Notes: a model not told the origin generated them from the letters alone. DNA of 44,291 nucleotides from Candidatus Hennigella equi (GCA_018064845.1 JAGHUK010000027.1:1-44291); one strand, 5' to 3'. Numbered from the stretch's first letter, positions 9,289 to 19,263 are shown. Program-made: numbers and translations.

Positions 9289-9294
9289 ATTATA
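9289..9294 (-). promoter_or_regulatory. -10 box facing the structured RNA (possible short antisense RNA)
   Basis: A minus-strand TATAAT with no gene directly downstream. RNA starting near 9282 would be antisense to the 3' end of the 9024-9256 transcript and could stop at the shared hairpin, giving roughly 60 nt. This convergent, 3'-overlapping layout is known from Gram-positive type I toxin-antitoxin pairs. The -10 box is clear; transcription is inferred. Confidence 0.4.
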
Positions 9295-9301
9295 CATAAA
9301 A

Positions 9302-9333
9302 AAATAAAAAACTAGGCACGAAACCTAGTTTTG
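9302..9333 (-). terminator. Terminator of the 9325-9792 gene; copy 1 of a 32-bp direct repeat
   Basis: AAAACTAGG, 7-nt loop, CCTAGTTTT, with the T run on the minus strand. The stop codon of the gene lies inside the stem. The same 32 bp recur at 18703-18734 with three changes, all in the loop. Confidence 0.85.
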
Positions 9334-9792
9334 TTTATTAGCTTTTCTAGCTTTGCCATATGCAATATGTTTGAAGATACCAGAAATAATAGCTAAATAT
9401 AAGGCCACAAGTCCGGCAATCAAATTCATGATGCAGCCTACATTTCTACTATCTTTATCTTTTAAAATTACTAGAATTGAGACAAACATTAATACAGCCG
9501 AGATAACGTGTGCTGGTAAAGCAAACAATAAGAATTTCTTTTGTTTTTCTTTACAAACTTTTACATATGTAAAGATACTGCACACAGTCATAGCTATTAA
9601 TAATCCGACACAAATTACAAACATTGTGCCAACATACCAAACACTAAATATAGTTAGGATTGCATCTTCTGGATGACGCACTAAACCTAAATATTCTAAT
9701 AGTGTTAAGAACAATACTGCTCCAGAATATGATCCAGCAATTGAAGCAAAATATTTTAAGCTTCTTCCTGCTGGTGTTACAGTTAATTTCAT
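9325..9792 (-). CDS. Hypothetical four-helix membrane protein
   Basis: A 155-residue protein with four hydrophobic segments at about residues 14-36, 45-72, 86-108 and 117-138, and a short Lys-rich C-terminus (GKARKANKQN). No family is recognised. It has its own promoter (TATAAT at 9825-9830), the ribosome site GAGGGG and its own terminator, so it is a single-gene unit. Four helices and a basic tail fit a small integral membrane protein of unknown role. The surface-protein operon starts divergently from it about 120 bp away. Confidence 0.7.
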   Translation of the reverse strand: MKLTVTPAGRSLKYFASIAGSYSGAVLFLTLLEYLGLVRHPEDAILTIFSVWYVGTMFVICVGLLIAMTVCSIFTYVKVCKEKQKKFLLFALPAHVISAVLMFVSILVILKDKDSRNVGCIMNLIAGLVALYLAIISGIFKHIAYGKARKANKQN

Positions 9793-9824
9793 ATTTAACC
9801 CCTCACATTGATAAACTTCTATAT

Positions 9825-9830
9825 ATTATA
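9825..9830 (-). promoter_or_regulatory. -10 box of the 9325-9792 gene
   Basis: TATAAT on the minus strand, about 32 nt before the ATG, with GAGGGG as ribosome site in between. Confidence 0.6.
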
Positions 9831-9902
9831 GTCGAAAAAACGGTTAGGCAAGCACAAGAGAAAATGGTTTTTGGAAAATATTTGATTTTGCTCATAAAAT
9901 AA

Positions 9903-9908
9903 TATAAT
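9903..9908 (+). promoter_or_regulatory. -10 box of the surface-protein operon (predicted leaderless)
   Basis: TATAAT, then TATTTT, then the ATG at 9915: exactly 6 nt. TTTGAT, 16 bp upstream of the -10 box, can serve as a -35 element. The first gene has no ribosome site, whereas all three later genes of the operon have one. Confidence 0.65.
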
Positions 9909-9914
9909 TATTTT

Positions 9915-12332
9915 ATGAAGAACAAATTTTTTAAGAAGTCATTTTGACTAGTAGGATCATCAGCTTTGGTCACTGCATCTGTTGTGGCCCCAACACTAAC
10001 ATTAACTTCGTGTAGTAAAATTAAAGGTTTTATGATAGATGATACCGATGAGGAAACCGGTATCTCTTCAGTAACTTATGAAACAATGAAGAAAGAGTTT
10101 AGAGATTTATACATCAATCATCTAAAAAAACACGAATTTTTGTCAGATATTGAAATTAAAGAAAAACTCGTTTTCTTTGATGATTACATTTCGAATTTTG
10201 ATGAAATGCTAGCTAAAAATGATGGAGCAGTAATGGATTATACAGCTGCTACTATGGCATTATCTGAAACAGCTTCAGAAAAATATGGAATTAGACTAAA
10301 TCGTCGTTCTAATGTTACCTGAAGTGATTTTGTTGAACAATATAAAGGATTGAGACAATCGACATTTGTTTATATGACAAACCAAGGTCTTTTTCCTCAA
10401 GAGATTCAACAAATATTAAATGATGGAGACGCTAGATTTAATGATTTAGTAACAACATTATCTAGAGAGTATGCTCATGACCCATTACTAGGTATTACAA
10501 AGGCTCAAAACAAATTATTGGATGTATTTAGTGCTAACAACCGTGAAGTAGCGTTAGTTGCTTCTATGAATAGATTAGCTGATTTCACCAATCGTTACAC
10601 ATTTCAATTTAATGAAGATAGCCCAATATATTACGATACATTACGTGATCCAACAAAATATCCTGATTTAAAAGTAGGAAGTCCAATTGACCCAGGTATT
10701 ATGAATACGGTCTTTACTTGTATTGACCAACAAACAGGAACACCTACTGATTTTGACCCTACTAAATCAATGCCAACTTTTATTATTACTCCTTATCTTC
10801 ATGGATGATATGAAGATAAATATAGTAATCAATATGGAATGGAAATAGATTGGCAAATCTATCCATCTATTTATTGAACAGAACCTTCGCTACGTACTTA
10901 CATACCTGAGGTAACTGCTCATGTTTATGGACGTAATGACAAAATAGCAAATCGTGAAATTGAAGAAGATTCTAAAGATCCAGATTATTTTGTTAAAACA
11001 ATTCATGAATCTGAAATTCAAACAACAAGATATATGCTTCAAGCTTCTGCAAGGTATGAAAGAGAGAATCTTGTTAATGCATATTTTAATAAAGACGAAG
11101 ATAAAACAAGAAGCCGCATTTATTTAAAGTGAGAAGGTGGAGCAGGAAACAAACGTAATAAATATGAATGTTTCTTTGATGGTATACCTCAAGGTGAAGA
11201 TGAAGGATTATTATCTGTTAACTCATTAGCCAACTCTGGCTTAAGAATATCATCTAATGATATTACTTATGAAGATTTAAAAACTGTTATTAAGCGTGTA
11301 GAAAAGGACAAACAAGATCCTGAAAATGCTACGCCTGATGAAAAATTACCACTTACTGATAAGTTTATTAAGTATTGTACTGTTCAATCTGCTGTTGTGT
11401 CAGAAGATGGACAATATGGTACAGGCCATAAAGTTCGTCACAAATTCTTTTATCAATATGCAAACTCTGTTAAAGGTGATACATCTATTGTTAATGACCC
11501 TGATTATTCAGAACCAAGAAGATCGGATGGTTTTAATATTTCTGAAGAATTCTTTAATGTTGCTAATGATAAATACAATGATGCATTTAAATTATTTAGA
11601 CACTATAAAAACAATGATTTCGTTGCAATAAAAGAAAATTGTAATGATCTAGAAGCAGGGTTCGTATCAACATCAGTAATGACTGGTGTACAAATCGCTA
11701 AAAATGTTATCAAAATGATTTTTGGTGGTATTGCTACTAAATTAATTGCAGCTTACACTATTGCATTGTTAACATCAAATGCTGTTGTTCTAGGAATTAT
11801 TTGACCATTCTATACTCATTATCTAGTAGATCCAATTGACACTTTTGTATCTAATGTAAAAAAATTAAGAAACGACCCTTCATATAAATCAATTCAAAAT
11901 CGTTTGGAAGAAGACAGCCAATACTTTGTTACTGTTGATGAGGATGGATGATATTCCCAAGATGAGTATGATGCTAAAAAGATAACTTTCCAAACATCTA
12001 ACTTTGTAACATTTGCTCGACCAAAATATCAATATTATTCAACAATTATGATTCAAGATGATTTTACTGGATTTAAGGCAGCAGCAAAAAGACTTCATGT
12101 TGACCCAATGGCCTTTAAGAAAGAATTTGGTACATGAATGTACACTGGAACAAGTTATATTGCATGTTATGGTTATGCTGGTATCAGAATGTTGTTAAAT
12201 CAATTAATATTACCAGAATTAAAAACACCTTGATTATTATTCATCGCAGAATTTGCTATTGAAACTCTTTTAGGAATGAATATTACAAAGATATTGCAAG
12301 AAACTGCGTTCAGCTACACATACGAGGAATAG
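9915..12332 (+). CDS. Large lipoprotein of unknown family
   Basis: An 805-residue protein. The N-terminus MKNKFFKKSFWLVGSSALV is followed by a hydrophobic stretch and the lipobox LTSC (Cys near residue 34), so it should be a diacylated lipoprotein on the outer face of the membrane. The body is long, polar and rich in Asp, Asn and Tyr. Two hydrophobic segments occur late (TKLIAAYTIALLTSNAVVLG near residue 615 and the TPWLLFIAEFAIE region near 780), unusual for a plain surface lipoprotein. No known domain is recognised. Numerous TGA codons read as Trp. It is the first gene of a four-gene operon with the two BspA-like proteins and a Big2-like lipoprotein; the TAG stop is 9 nt before the next ATG. 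Confidence 0.8.
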
Positions 12333-12341
12333 GAGTTAATT

Positions 12342-14531
12342 ATGATCAAAGTTGCAAAAATATTAGGTTTATCATTATTATCAACCTCATCATTAACAGC
12401 TGTAGTTGTTCCTGCTATAAATTTAAATATTCATAATGAACAAACCCTTAAGGATATTGAATCTATACCAGTTGACCCCAAATATTTAGATATTGATGAA
12501 AATCATGTTTTGCATGGTTTTACATCTGATGCTACACCGGCTGTTTTTATGTCTAATGGTTACAATCAATTAGTTATTCCAAGCGATGTAGTTGAAATTG
12601 CACCATATGCTTTTGCATATAGATTTGACTATATGTCAAACCTCATTACTTCTGTAGACTTCTCGCAAGCAACAGCCTTAAGAGCTATTGGTGATAGTGC
12701 ATTTAATTATTGCTATGCACTTGAATGTGATCTTGACTTTCAGAATCACCCTAAACTAGCATACATCGGTGCTAGTGCATTCTTTTATTGCACAGGAATA
12801 AAGTCTGTTAAATTCTATGAAGGAGATTTAGATAATCCCCTTGTAATTGAAAATCATGCTTTTGCTAGTTGTGCTAGCTTGGAAGAAATTACGCTACATG
12901 ACAAAATTGATGTTGGTAATAATGCATTTGAAAAATGTATTAAACTAAACAAGATTAATCTTTTTGGTTACGCAAGTCTTCCAACTTGACTGTATTCCTC
13001 TTCTTGAGTTTTTAATCAAGCAGGAACAAAAGCGAGCGTTGAAGAATGTGAAGTTGTAGTAAATTTTGCTAATACATCATATGATACGTGATGTAATGTT
13101 TTATATGATAGACAAAAATTAGTAAATGAAAAATGAAATATAAGATCTAGAAATTCTACTACAAAAGATAGTTTCAATTATGATGAAAATGGCGCAATTA
13201 CAGGATTAAAATCTGGAGTAACTATTGATGCCCTATTTATTCCTGAAGATGTAACAAAAATTCTTCCTAATGCATTCCAAAATGATTCTAGATTAAATAA
13301 AAAGGATGATAAGATCCCATTAATTTTACATAATAAAATACAAGCAATAGGTTCAAGTGCTTTTGAAGGCTGTGTAGGATTATATGGTCCATTAAATTTA
13401 CCAGTTCAATTAAAAGAATTAGGAGAATATGCTTTTAAGGATTGTAGACAATTATCTGGACATGTAACTATTCCTTTTGGTATAACTACTATTTCTAAAG
13501 GAACGTTTGAAGGTTCTGGAATTAGTGGTGTAAAATTTCATAGTGAAGTGGCAGATCTTAAAGCTCGTGCATTTGCTAATTGTAGACATCTATCTTGAAT
13601 TGATGTTAGTTGTTTTGATTTTGGTCGTCCAAGTTGAGAACCACAATCAAAAGAATCAGACCAACCATTTTATGGTTTAAATTCTAATGGTTCAATAATT
13701 CTATTCAATTATGTTTCTGATCCTGCTGGTTTTAAGGAAGGATGATGTTCAAGAATGATATCATTGGGAATGAACCAATCTCAAATTAGTAAAACTGGTG
13801 ATGATGTTAAGCAATGAACATTCCATTTTAACACAGCAATATCTACAAACGCTTTACCAGACAATGCATTCAATAGTATTGATAAGCAACACATTATGGG
13901 CCTAAAGAGTAAATTTGATTCTAGTGATGTATTAAAACAATATGGTCAAATTAATTTACCAAGTACGACAGTTGCTGTTGAAAAGGAAGCATTAAAAGAA
14001 AAGTTTATAAAAGAAGATGCCGAATGAACCTTATCAATTAATGAAGGTTTAACAGCAATTGAAGAATCCGGTTTTGAAGGCAACACAGGAATTTATGGTG
14101 ATATATCTATTCCAGCCACTTTGACTAACATTAAAGACAATGCCTTTAAAAATTGTTCAAACCTACAAGGAACATTAAACTTTAATGTTATTCCTAAATC
14201 ACATTTAGGAATGACAATTGGTGATGGCGCATTTGTTGGTACAAACTTTAGTCGTATAGTTATGCCTCATATATTTGGTGATGGTGGAATGAAATTTGGT
14301 GAAGGTACTGCTTTCTACATCACATCTACAACAAAAATTATTGATTTTACTACTACGACTTTTTCTGAAGGTGGATCGTTACCAATGACACCTTGAATTA
14401 AGTTTGATTCAAACTCATCTGGAACCATATTAGTATCCACTTTAGCACAAAGAACTATTGTTTCACTTTATCTTACATTGATATCTAGTGATTGAAATTC
14501 AGAAAAATGACCTGTTGTGAGCGAGGAGTAA
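12342..14531 (+). CDS. BspA-like leucine-rich-repeat surface protein
   Basis: A 729-residue secreted protein. The signal peptide (MIKVAKILGLSLLSTSSL, then AVVVPA) has no Cys, so this is not a lipoprotein. The body is built of BspA/LRR_5-type repeats of the form AFxxCxxLxxIxL, for example SAFNYCYALE, SAFFYCTGIKSV, HAFASCASLEEITL, SAFEGCVGLYGPL and NAFKNCSNLQG. Repeats fill about residues 80-210 and 300-720, with a non-repeat stretch between. Proteins of this class bind host matrix or cells in oral and mucosal microbes; that role here is inferred. The ribosome site is AGGAG, and the gene sits between the large lipoprotein and the Big2-like protein. Repeats make it a candidate for slippage or recombination. 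Confidence 0.88.
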
Positions 14532-14535
14532 TGGT

Positions 14536-15864
14536 ATGAAAAAAATATTAAATAAATTATTAGCTCCTGTAGTTGTTACTTCTTTAGTTGTTCCAACTAT
14601 ATGTATTAGTACAACATCTTGTGCTAATAATCACGTAGAGATACAAAGCATCAAATTATCATCTAGATATTCTTATATTTATCCAGGTGAGGAACTAAAG
14701 ATAAAAGCTAAAGTTTATCCTTCTGCTGCATCAGAAGATGACTTAATTTGAGAAATTAATGAATCTTCTATTCCTGGATTTACAATTTCTGACAATGGAA
14801 AATTGTGTGCTCCTGAAGAGTATCCAGACAATAACTCTGTTTCTATAACAATTAAAGCTACATCAAAAACAAATCCTAATGTTTTTGCTTTATATTCTGT
14901 TTTAGCAACAACTGATACTGAGCACGAATTTTTAGGTTTTGCTGGTGGAGTTAATTATTTGGGTCGTGATGGTTCAGTTCAAACTAGAGCAATATTAAAT
15001 GAAAATGTTAATCTATATGGTTACGATATGAGAATGTATTATCTTGAAGATACATACTGAACTGTTGATGATGAACACCCTTTAGCTGACCAAGATGGTA
15101 TTAACCTTTATGCTGGGCGTTCAGGAGAATATGTTGATTTCCGCCCTGTTTTCAAGACAGGTGATGATGTGGGAATGGAATTCTTTTTGCTAAATTCATA
15201 TGGTTACGACACAGAATACAATTGTTGTTCATGAGTTGGATATTCTGATGGAACTGTAACAGACCAAATCCCTCAATTTCAAACAAACACACCAGTTTAC
15301 AGAAAACAAATAATGGAAGTAAATTTTACTGCTGATGAATATGTTGTATTTAGAATTGTTTGTGATGTATATCAAAATACAAATCTTAATACAGCTGCAA
15401 TTTTTGGATACAATCCTGACCCAGAAGGAACACAATCTGAAGACGAACATAGCATAATTCCTTATGAAGATGGTGTTTATCAAACACAAATCTTATGTCC
15501 ATTATCTGGTTATGATGTTGCCAAACAAAAAAGAATTTCAGATATTTATTTATATCGTAAACCTTATGAAGATATTGATGAAACATTAAAAGCTAGATGA
15601 GAACCAAATGAAGATGCTCCAGACATTTTTACTAAAAATGGTAAACCAGCATTTACAGAATTAGACTTTGATCATCATTTACCAGGATTTGATGAATATC
15701 AAATTGCAAAATTTAGTGCAACTTATACAGTTGACCCCGCAAAACTAGTAGGAATGGATTATGACAATTATTTAATAGGAACATATTTCTGCTACGATGT
15801 TCTAGACACTAATTGAGAAGCTCCAGTCGCTAGACTAGACTTTGTAGTGCAATGAATAATATAG
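14536..15864 (+). CDS. Lipoprotein with N-terminal Big2 (Ig-like) domain
   Basis: A 442-residue protein. The signal ends in the lipobox TTSC (Cys near residue 29). Residues of about 33-120 look like a bacterial Ig-like Big2 domain: IQSIKLSSRYSYIYPGEELK, then KVYPSAASEDDLIWEI, then an alanine-rich strand with IKATSKTN. The rest is acidic and beta-rich (many Tyr, Asp, Val) with no recognised family. Big2 domains occur in adhesins, so a host-contact role is plausible but unproven. The start is 4 nt after the previous stop with GAGGAG as ribosome site, and the next gene follows after 10 nt. Confidence 0.8.
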
Positions 15865-15874
15865 GAGGGCAAGC

Positions 15875-17269
15875 ATGAAAAAGAATTGATTAAAATGATG
15901 TTTAGCACCAATTATCATAACTCCAACCATGGTTCTTCCAATGGCTAGTTGCTCTCTTGTTAATAATTTGATTAAAAGAGCAAGACAAATCGATGGAACC
16001 GACTGAATTGGTAGATCAACAGGAATGTTTGAAAATGAAGATGACTATCAAGTTAATGAACAAGACAAAACAGTCACATATTGAAATATGGATGAATTGA
16101 AAGCACATGATCTTGTTGTTCCTAATTATGTACTATGAAAAGGTGAAAAATATAAAGTATTACTTGATCACAGCGCTTTCAAAAATTGCGGTAATTTAAT
16201 TTCTGGAACAATCGAATTAAATGACTTTTGTACTAGTATACCTAATTCATTTTTCAAAAATGACAACAAAATCACTACAGTTATTTTGCACAATTATCCA
16301 GAAGAAATTGGACAATTTGCATTCTTGAACTGTAGTGCATTAGAAAACATTTTTGTAAGAAATGGTTCAAAACTAGATCCATATTGAGCATTAAAAACTA
16401 AAGCAATTAAAGCTAGTGCCTTTGATAGTTGTTCATTATCTGGCAAATTGTTATTAGGTCCAGAGCTAACCGAATTAGGTCCTAGAGCATTTATTAATTG
16501 TTGACGTTTAACTAATGTTGACCTTTCTTTAGCTACATCATTAACAGAAATCGGTGAATCAGCTTTTGCAAGCTGTGGTGAATTAGAGCAAGTTACATTA
16601 TCAACTGGACTGAATTATGAATATTGGTTCACACCTGACCCAACAGTTAAAGGATTCATCCACGATTCTGCCTTTGCAAATTGTTTTTCTTTAAAAACTG
16701 TTATATTACCTGAACAAGATATGACACTCCATTTAGGAAACTATGTCTTTTCTCAATGTGATAGTTTTAGAGGATTTACATATCGTGGTTTGCCTACGCC
16801 TTTAAGATTAACAATTGCTCATGCTGGCAGGGGCTGTTTTGCAAATTGCATTTCCTTAGAGAAAAAGGATTATCTTAATATCTTTTATGATTACATCGAA
16901 TCAGCATATTTACCATCAGTATTTGAAGGCTGTGCATTTACAAGTTGGAAATTTGATCCTAATTTGGTTGATTCACTTGGAGATTATGCTTTTGCCTTTA
17001 ATCAAAATTTAACATTGTTAGATTTTACATCTATATCATTAGGAGCACATGTACCTGATTATTGAAATTGGGAATGGCTTAATGTTGATCCTGTTGAAGA
17101 TGTATTTGCATATGGTAACAAATTCGGTGTAATAAAAGTTCGCAGTGGTTTTGTGGGATCTTCAACGTTTAGCGAATGAGTTAATTGATTTGAAAACCAA
17201 GGGCTAACATTTAAGCCAACTGATTACACTACACCATCATTAGATAACTGATCATTTAGTGAAGTATAA
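15875..17269 (+). CDS. BspA-like leucine-rich-repeat lipoprotein
   Basis: A 464-residue protein. The signal MKKNWLKWCLAPIIITPTM is followed by the lipobox MASC (Cys near residue 26), so unlike the BspA-like protein at 12342 this one should be lipid-anchored. LRR_5/BspA repeats run from about residue 100 to 400: SAFKNCGNLISGTIEL, FAFLNCSALENI, SAFDSCSLSGKL, AFINCWRLTNVDLS, SAFASCGELEQVTL, SAFANCFSLKTVIL. The C-terminus is Trp-rich, from TGA codons. The ribosome site is GGAGGG. It is the last gene of the operon and ends at a strong terminator shared with the convergent lipoprotein gene. Confidence 0.88.
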
Positions 17270-17294
17270 AAAAAGCACGCTATGCGTGTTTTTT
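17270..17294. terminator. Bidirectional terminator at the end of the surface-protein operon
   Basis: AAAAAGCACGC, loop TAT, GCGTGTTTTTT. It serves the plus-strand operon and the convergent minus-strand gene, whose stop codon (17293-17295) lies at its right edge. Confidence 0.85.
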
Positions 17295-18048
17295 ATTTGT
17301 AATAATTGATTAAACAATCTATTATTGATTCTGATTGTTCTTGTCCTAAGGAATTAACAAATTCAATATGTATATCAAATGAAGTTATGAATAATGGTAG
17401 ATCTAAAGCTTTTTCATTTATCATAACGGTAAAATATAGGTAATATTTTCCGCTTTCATCAACGACATCGGAAAACTTATCTGTTGTAACTGTAATAGTA
17501 TTATCTGACACTACAACATTTTGTAATGAAGTTTCGACTTGTAAAGCAGCTGGTTTATTAGAAAATTGAATTAGGAATGTATTATCTAAAGCTGTAGTAT
17601 CGATTCTTTGTGAACCTACCAAACGAATTAAATCCTTATCTACTGGAGGCACAAAGTCATAAGTTAATTGGAAACCTTCTAGTACATATGGGAATGAAAA
17701 AGCGTCATATGTAAATTCAATACCAAAATTAAATGTTTTAGAAATTCATAAATCTTTAACTTCAACTTGAACAACAGCTTGATTATCAACGACTTGGACT
17801 TCATCATCAACTAAAAACAATCCGTTTAAATCTTGGCCCATTAGGTTAAGTCCAACTTTGTGTTTTGGTGTATATGAAAATTTCACGTGAATGTCAAAAA
17901 CTGTTTCACTACCAACAAGTACTTGATCGTCTGAATAAGCTTCAAACTCCATTTTTTTATTATTGCATGATGTTAAAAGAGTAGGGCAAATAGTCATCAA
18001 GGGAATTGATGCTATCGAACTTGCTAATAAAATCTTACTTAATTTCAT
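17293..18048 (-). CDS. Hypothetical lipoprotein
   Basis: A 251-residue protein. The N-terminal MKLSKILLASSIASIPLM is followed by the lipobox LTSC (Cys near residue 28). The mature part is beta-rich with a repeated flavour of short acidic strands (QVLVGSETVFDIHVKFSY; NTITVTTDKFSDVV), which could be one or two Ig-like folds, but no family is recognised. The ATG at 18048 is preferred over a non-ATG start 18 nt upstream, because TATAAT ends 6 nt before the ATG; this predicts a leaderless RNA. It converges on the surface-protein operon and shares its terminator. Confidence 0.75.
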
Positions 18049-18054
18049 ATGTGA

Positions 18055-18060
18055 ATTATA
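18055..18060 (-). promoter_or_regulatory. -10 box of the 17293-18048 lipoprotein (predicted leaderless)
   Basis: Minus strand TATAAT, then TCACAT, then ATG: 6 nt. The box lies 6 bp beyond the end of the preceding minus-strand gene (stop at 18067-18069). Confidence 0.6.
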
Positions 18061-18066
18061 AAACAA

Positions 18067-18663
18067 TTAAATTGTTTTAGCTCCTCCAATTTTACGGTTA
18101 CGCTTTAAAACTTTAATTGCAACAACTAATGTAGCAATCATAATTAAAGCTTTAACACATTCTAGCGAACCTACCGCTATTGCACATCCAATTCTTTTAA
18201 TAGAATCATTTACATATCCACCTAATCAGACAACTAATAATGCTACAATGGCAACATTAATTAAAAAGAAAATAATCAAAAACGAAGCATTCAAAATGAC
18301 AAATAATTTTTTGTTGCTGGTAAGGTTTTTCTTCTTATAGCCCATATAAAGACCAACATGGATTAAGCCTAATCAAATCACCATAAAGCATAAATCCATA
18401 ATTACAAAAGTAACACCCGTTACTAGTAATTTATATATATGTGGATCTTCCGGTTTATCTAAACCACCGATAGAGTATAGATAAAAGAAAATTGAAACTA
18501 TAATGGTTACCATGCAAAATATAAATGCTGATACACCAATAAATACTCAATTTAAGATATTGAATAATTTAAGATTACGTTTTTGTTGTGTGTTTTGAAA
18601 ACAATTAACTTGTTCATTTTGAACAGGTTCTTGTGTAAAGTTTGTTTGGTTTTGTTCTAACAT
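18067..18663 (-). CDS. Hypothetical four-helix membrane protein
   Basis: A 198-residue protein that appears only when TGA is read as Trp. The N-terminal 35 residues are polar and rich in Gln and Asn (MLEQNQTNFTQEPVQNEQVN). Four hydrophobic segments follow at about residues 40-66, 80-106, 121-147 and 160-184, and the tail is basic (KRNRKIGGAKTI). No family is recognised. General layout (four helices, basic tail, minus strand, edge of the surface region) is like the gene at 9325-9792, but I cannot show homology by eye. The -10 box ends 6 nt before the ATG, so the RNA is predicted to be leaderless. Confidence 0.75.
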
Positions 18664-18669
18664 AGATAA

Positions 18670-18675
18670 ATTATA
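18670..18675 (-). promoter_or_regulatory. -10 box of the 18067-18663 gene (predicted leaderless)
   Basis: Minus strand TATAAT, then TTATCT, then ATG: 6 nt and no ribosome site. Confidence 0.6.
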
Positions 18676-18681
18676 TATTAA

Positions 18682-18709
18682 TTTATTTGCTTAAATATAA
18701 GCAAATAAA
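18682..18709. terminator. Second hairpin behind the tRNA operon
   Basis: TTTATTTGCTTA, loop AATA, TAAGCAAATAAA: a perfect 12-bp stem between the terminator at 18703-18734 and the promoter of the 18067 gene. It probably insulates the tRNA operon from that gene. Confidence 0.6.
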
Positions 18710-18734
18710 AAACTAGGTGTGAAACCTAGTTTTG
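18703..18734 (-). terminator. Terminator of the rpmB-tRNA unit; copy 2 of the 32-bp direct repeat
   Basis: AAAACTAGG, loop TGTGAAA, CCTAGTTTT, T run on the minus strand. It matches 9302-9333 at 29 of 32 positions in the same orientation. Confidence 0.85.
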
Positions 18735-18740
18735 ATTTAA

Positions 18741-18817
18741 TGGTGGAGCCTAAGGGAATCAAACCCTCGACCCCCTGAGTGCAAATCAGGTGCTCTATCA
18801 GGCTGAGCTAAGGCCCC
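18741..18817 (-). tRNA. tRNA-Ala (TGC anticodon)
   Basis: A 77-nt cloverleaf on the minus strand. It begins GGGGCCTTAGCTCAG, its anticodon loop is TTTGCAC (anticodon TGC), and its T arm is GAGGGTTTGATTCCC. CCA is encoded. It follows tRNA-Ile by 5 nt, the same pairing as in many rRNA spacers, though here without rRNA. Confidence 0.96.
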
Positions 18818-18822
18818 ATTAA

Positions 18823-18899
18823 TGGTGGGAGTAAATTGACTCGAACAATCGACCTCACCCTTATCAGGGGTGTGCTCTAACCAACTGAGCTATACTCCC
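18823..18899 (-). tRNA. tRNA-Ile (GAT anticodon)
   Basis: A 77-nt cloverleaf on the minus strand. It begins GGGAGTATAGCTCAG, the anticodon stem-loop is CACCC-CTGATAA-GGGTG (anticodon GAT), and CCA is encoded. It probably shares the rpmB transcript upstream and precedes tRNA-Ala. Confidence 0.96.
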
Positions 18900-18915
18900 A
18901 TTAAGTAATTTAAAA

Positions 18916-19167
18916 TTACTTAGTTGCTGCTTTCTTGGCGGCTGGTTTGCTAGCTTTTTTGCCTTTGCTAGCTCCGTTAATTTTTCTCTTGTTAAGAGTC
19001 TTTAGTGTCTTGGCAGAAACTTTAATTTTCTTAACTTGACCATTAGGTAGAGTTACTCTAACTGTTTGTAAGTTAACGTTTCATTGACGTCTTGAATGAT
19101 TCATGGCGTGTGATTTTTTGTTTCCACTCATTGCACCTTTATTTGTGAAATAATCTCTTCTACTCAT
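18916..19167 (-). CDS. rpmB: 50S ribosomal protein L28
   Basis: An 83-residue basic protein. It starts MSRRDYFTNKGAMSGNKKSH and contains SRRQWNVNLQTVRV, the conserved L28 core, with Trp from TGA. The last 20 residues are a Lys/Ala-rich extension (ASKGKKASKPAAKKAATK) longer than in most L28 proteins, which probably contacts rRNA. The ribosome site is GGTGAG. A palindrome AAGTAATTTaAAATTACTT overlaps the stop codon, so some termination may occur before the two tRNA genes downstream. Confidence 0.93.
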
Positions 19168-19193
19168 TGTTTCTCACCTTTACGCGTTTTTTA

Positions 19194-19199
19194 ATTATA
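19194..19199 (-). promoter_or_regulatory. -10 box of rpmB-tRNA-Ile-tRNA-Ala
   Basis: Minus strand TATAAT about 26 nt before the rpmB ATG, leaving a short leader with GGTGAG. Confidence 0.6.
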
Positions 19200-19250
19200 T
19201 CAAATAATTGAAAATATATTAAATAATAATCATTTATTTTATAAATAAAA

Positions 19251-19256
19251 TATAAT
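19251..19256 (+). promoter_or_regulatory. -10 box of udk-tkt-engB-valS (predicted leaderless)
   Basis: TATAAT, then 7 nt (TTTTAAT), then the udk ATG, leaving no room for a ribosome site. Confidence 0.6.
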
Positions 19257-19263
19257 TTTTAAT

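Noticed and set aside
9353-9676. Plus-strand ORF opposite the 9325-9792 gene
   Set aside because: Shadow of the membrane protein; the minus frame has promoter, ribosome site and terminator.
11326-11631. Leu/Met-rich ORF in another frame of the large lipoprotein
   Set aside because: Out-of-frame reading of an AT-rich gene, with no start signal.
9915-12332. Series of short ORFs as a decayed pseudogene
   Set aside because: The breaks are all TGA, read as Trp in this code; a single frame of 806 codons is open from signal peptide to stop.
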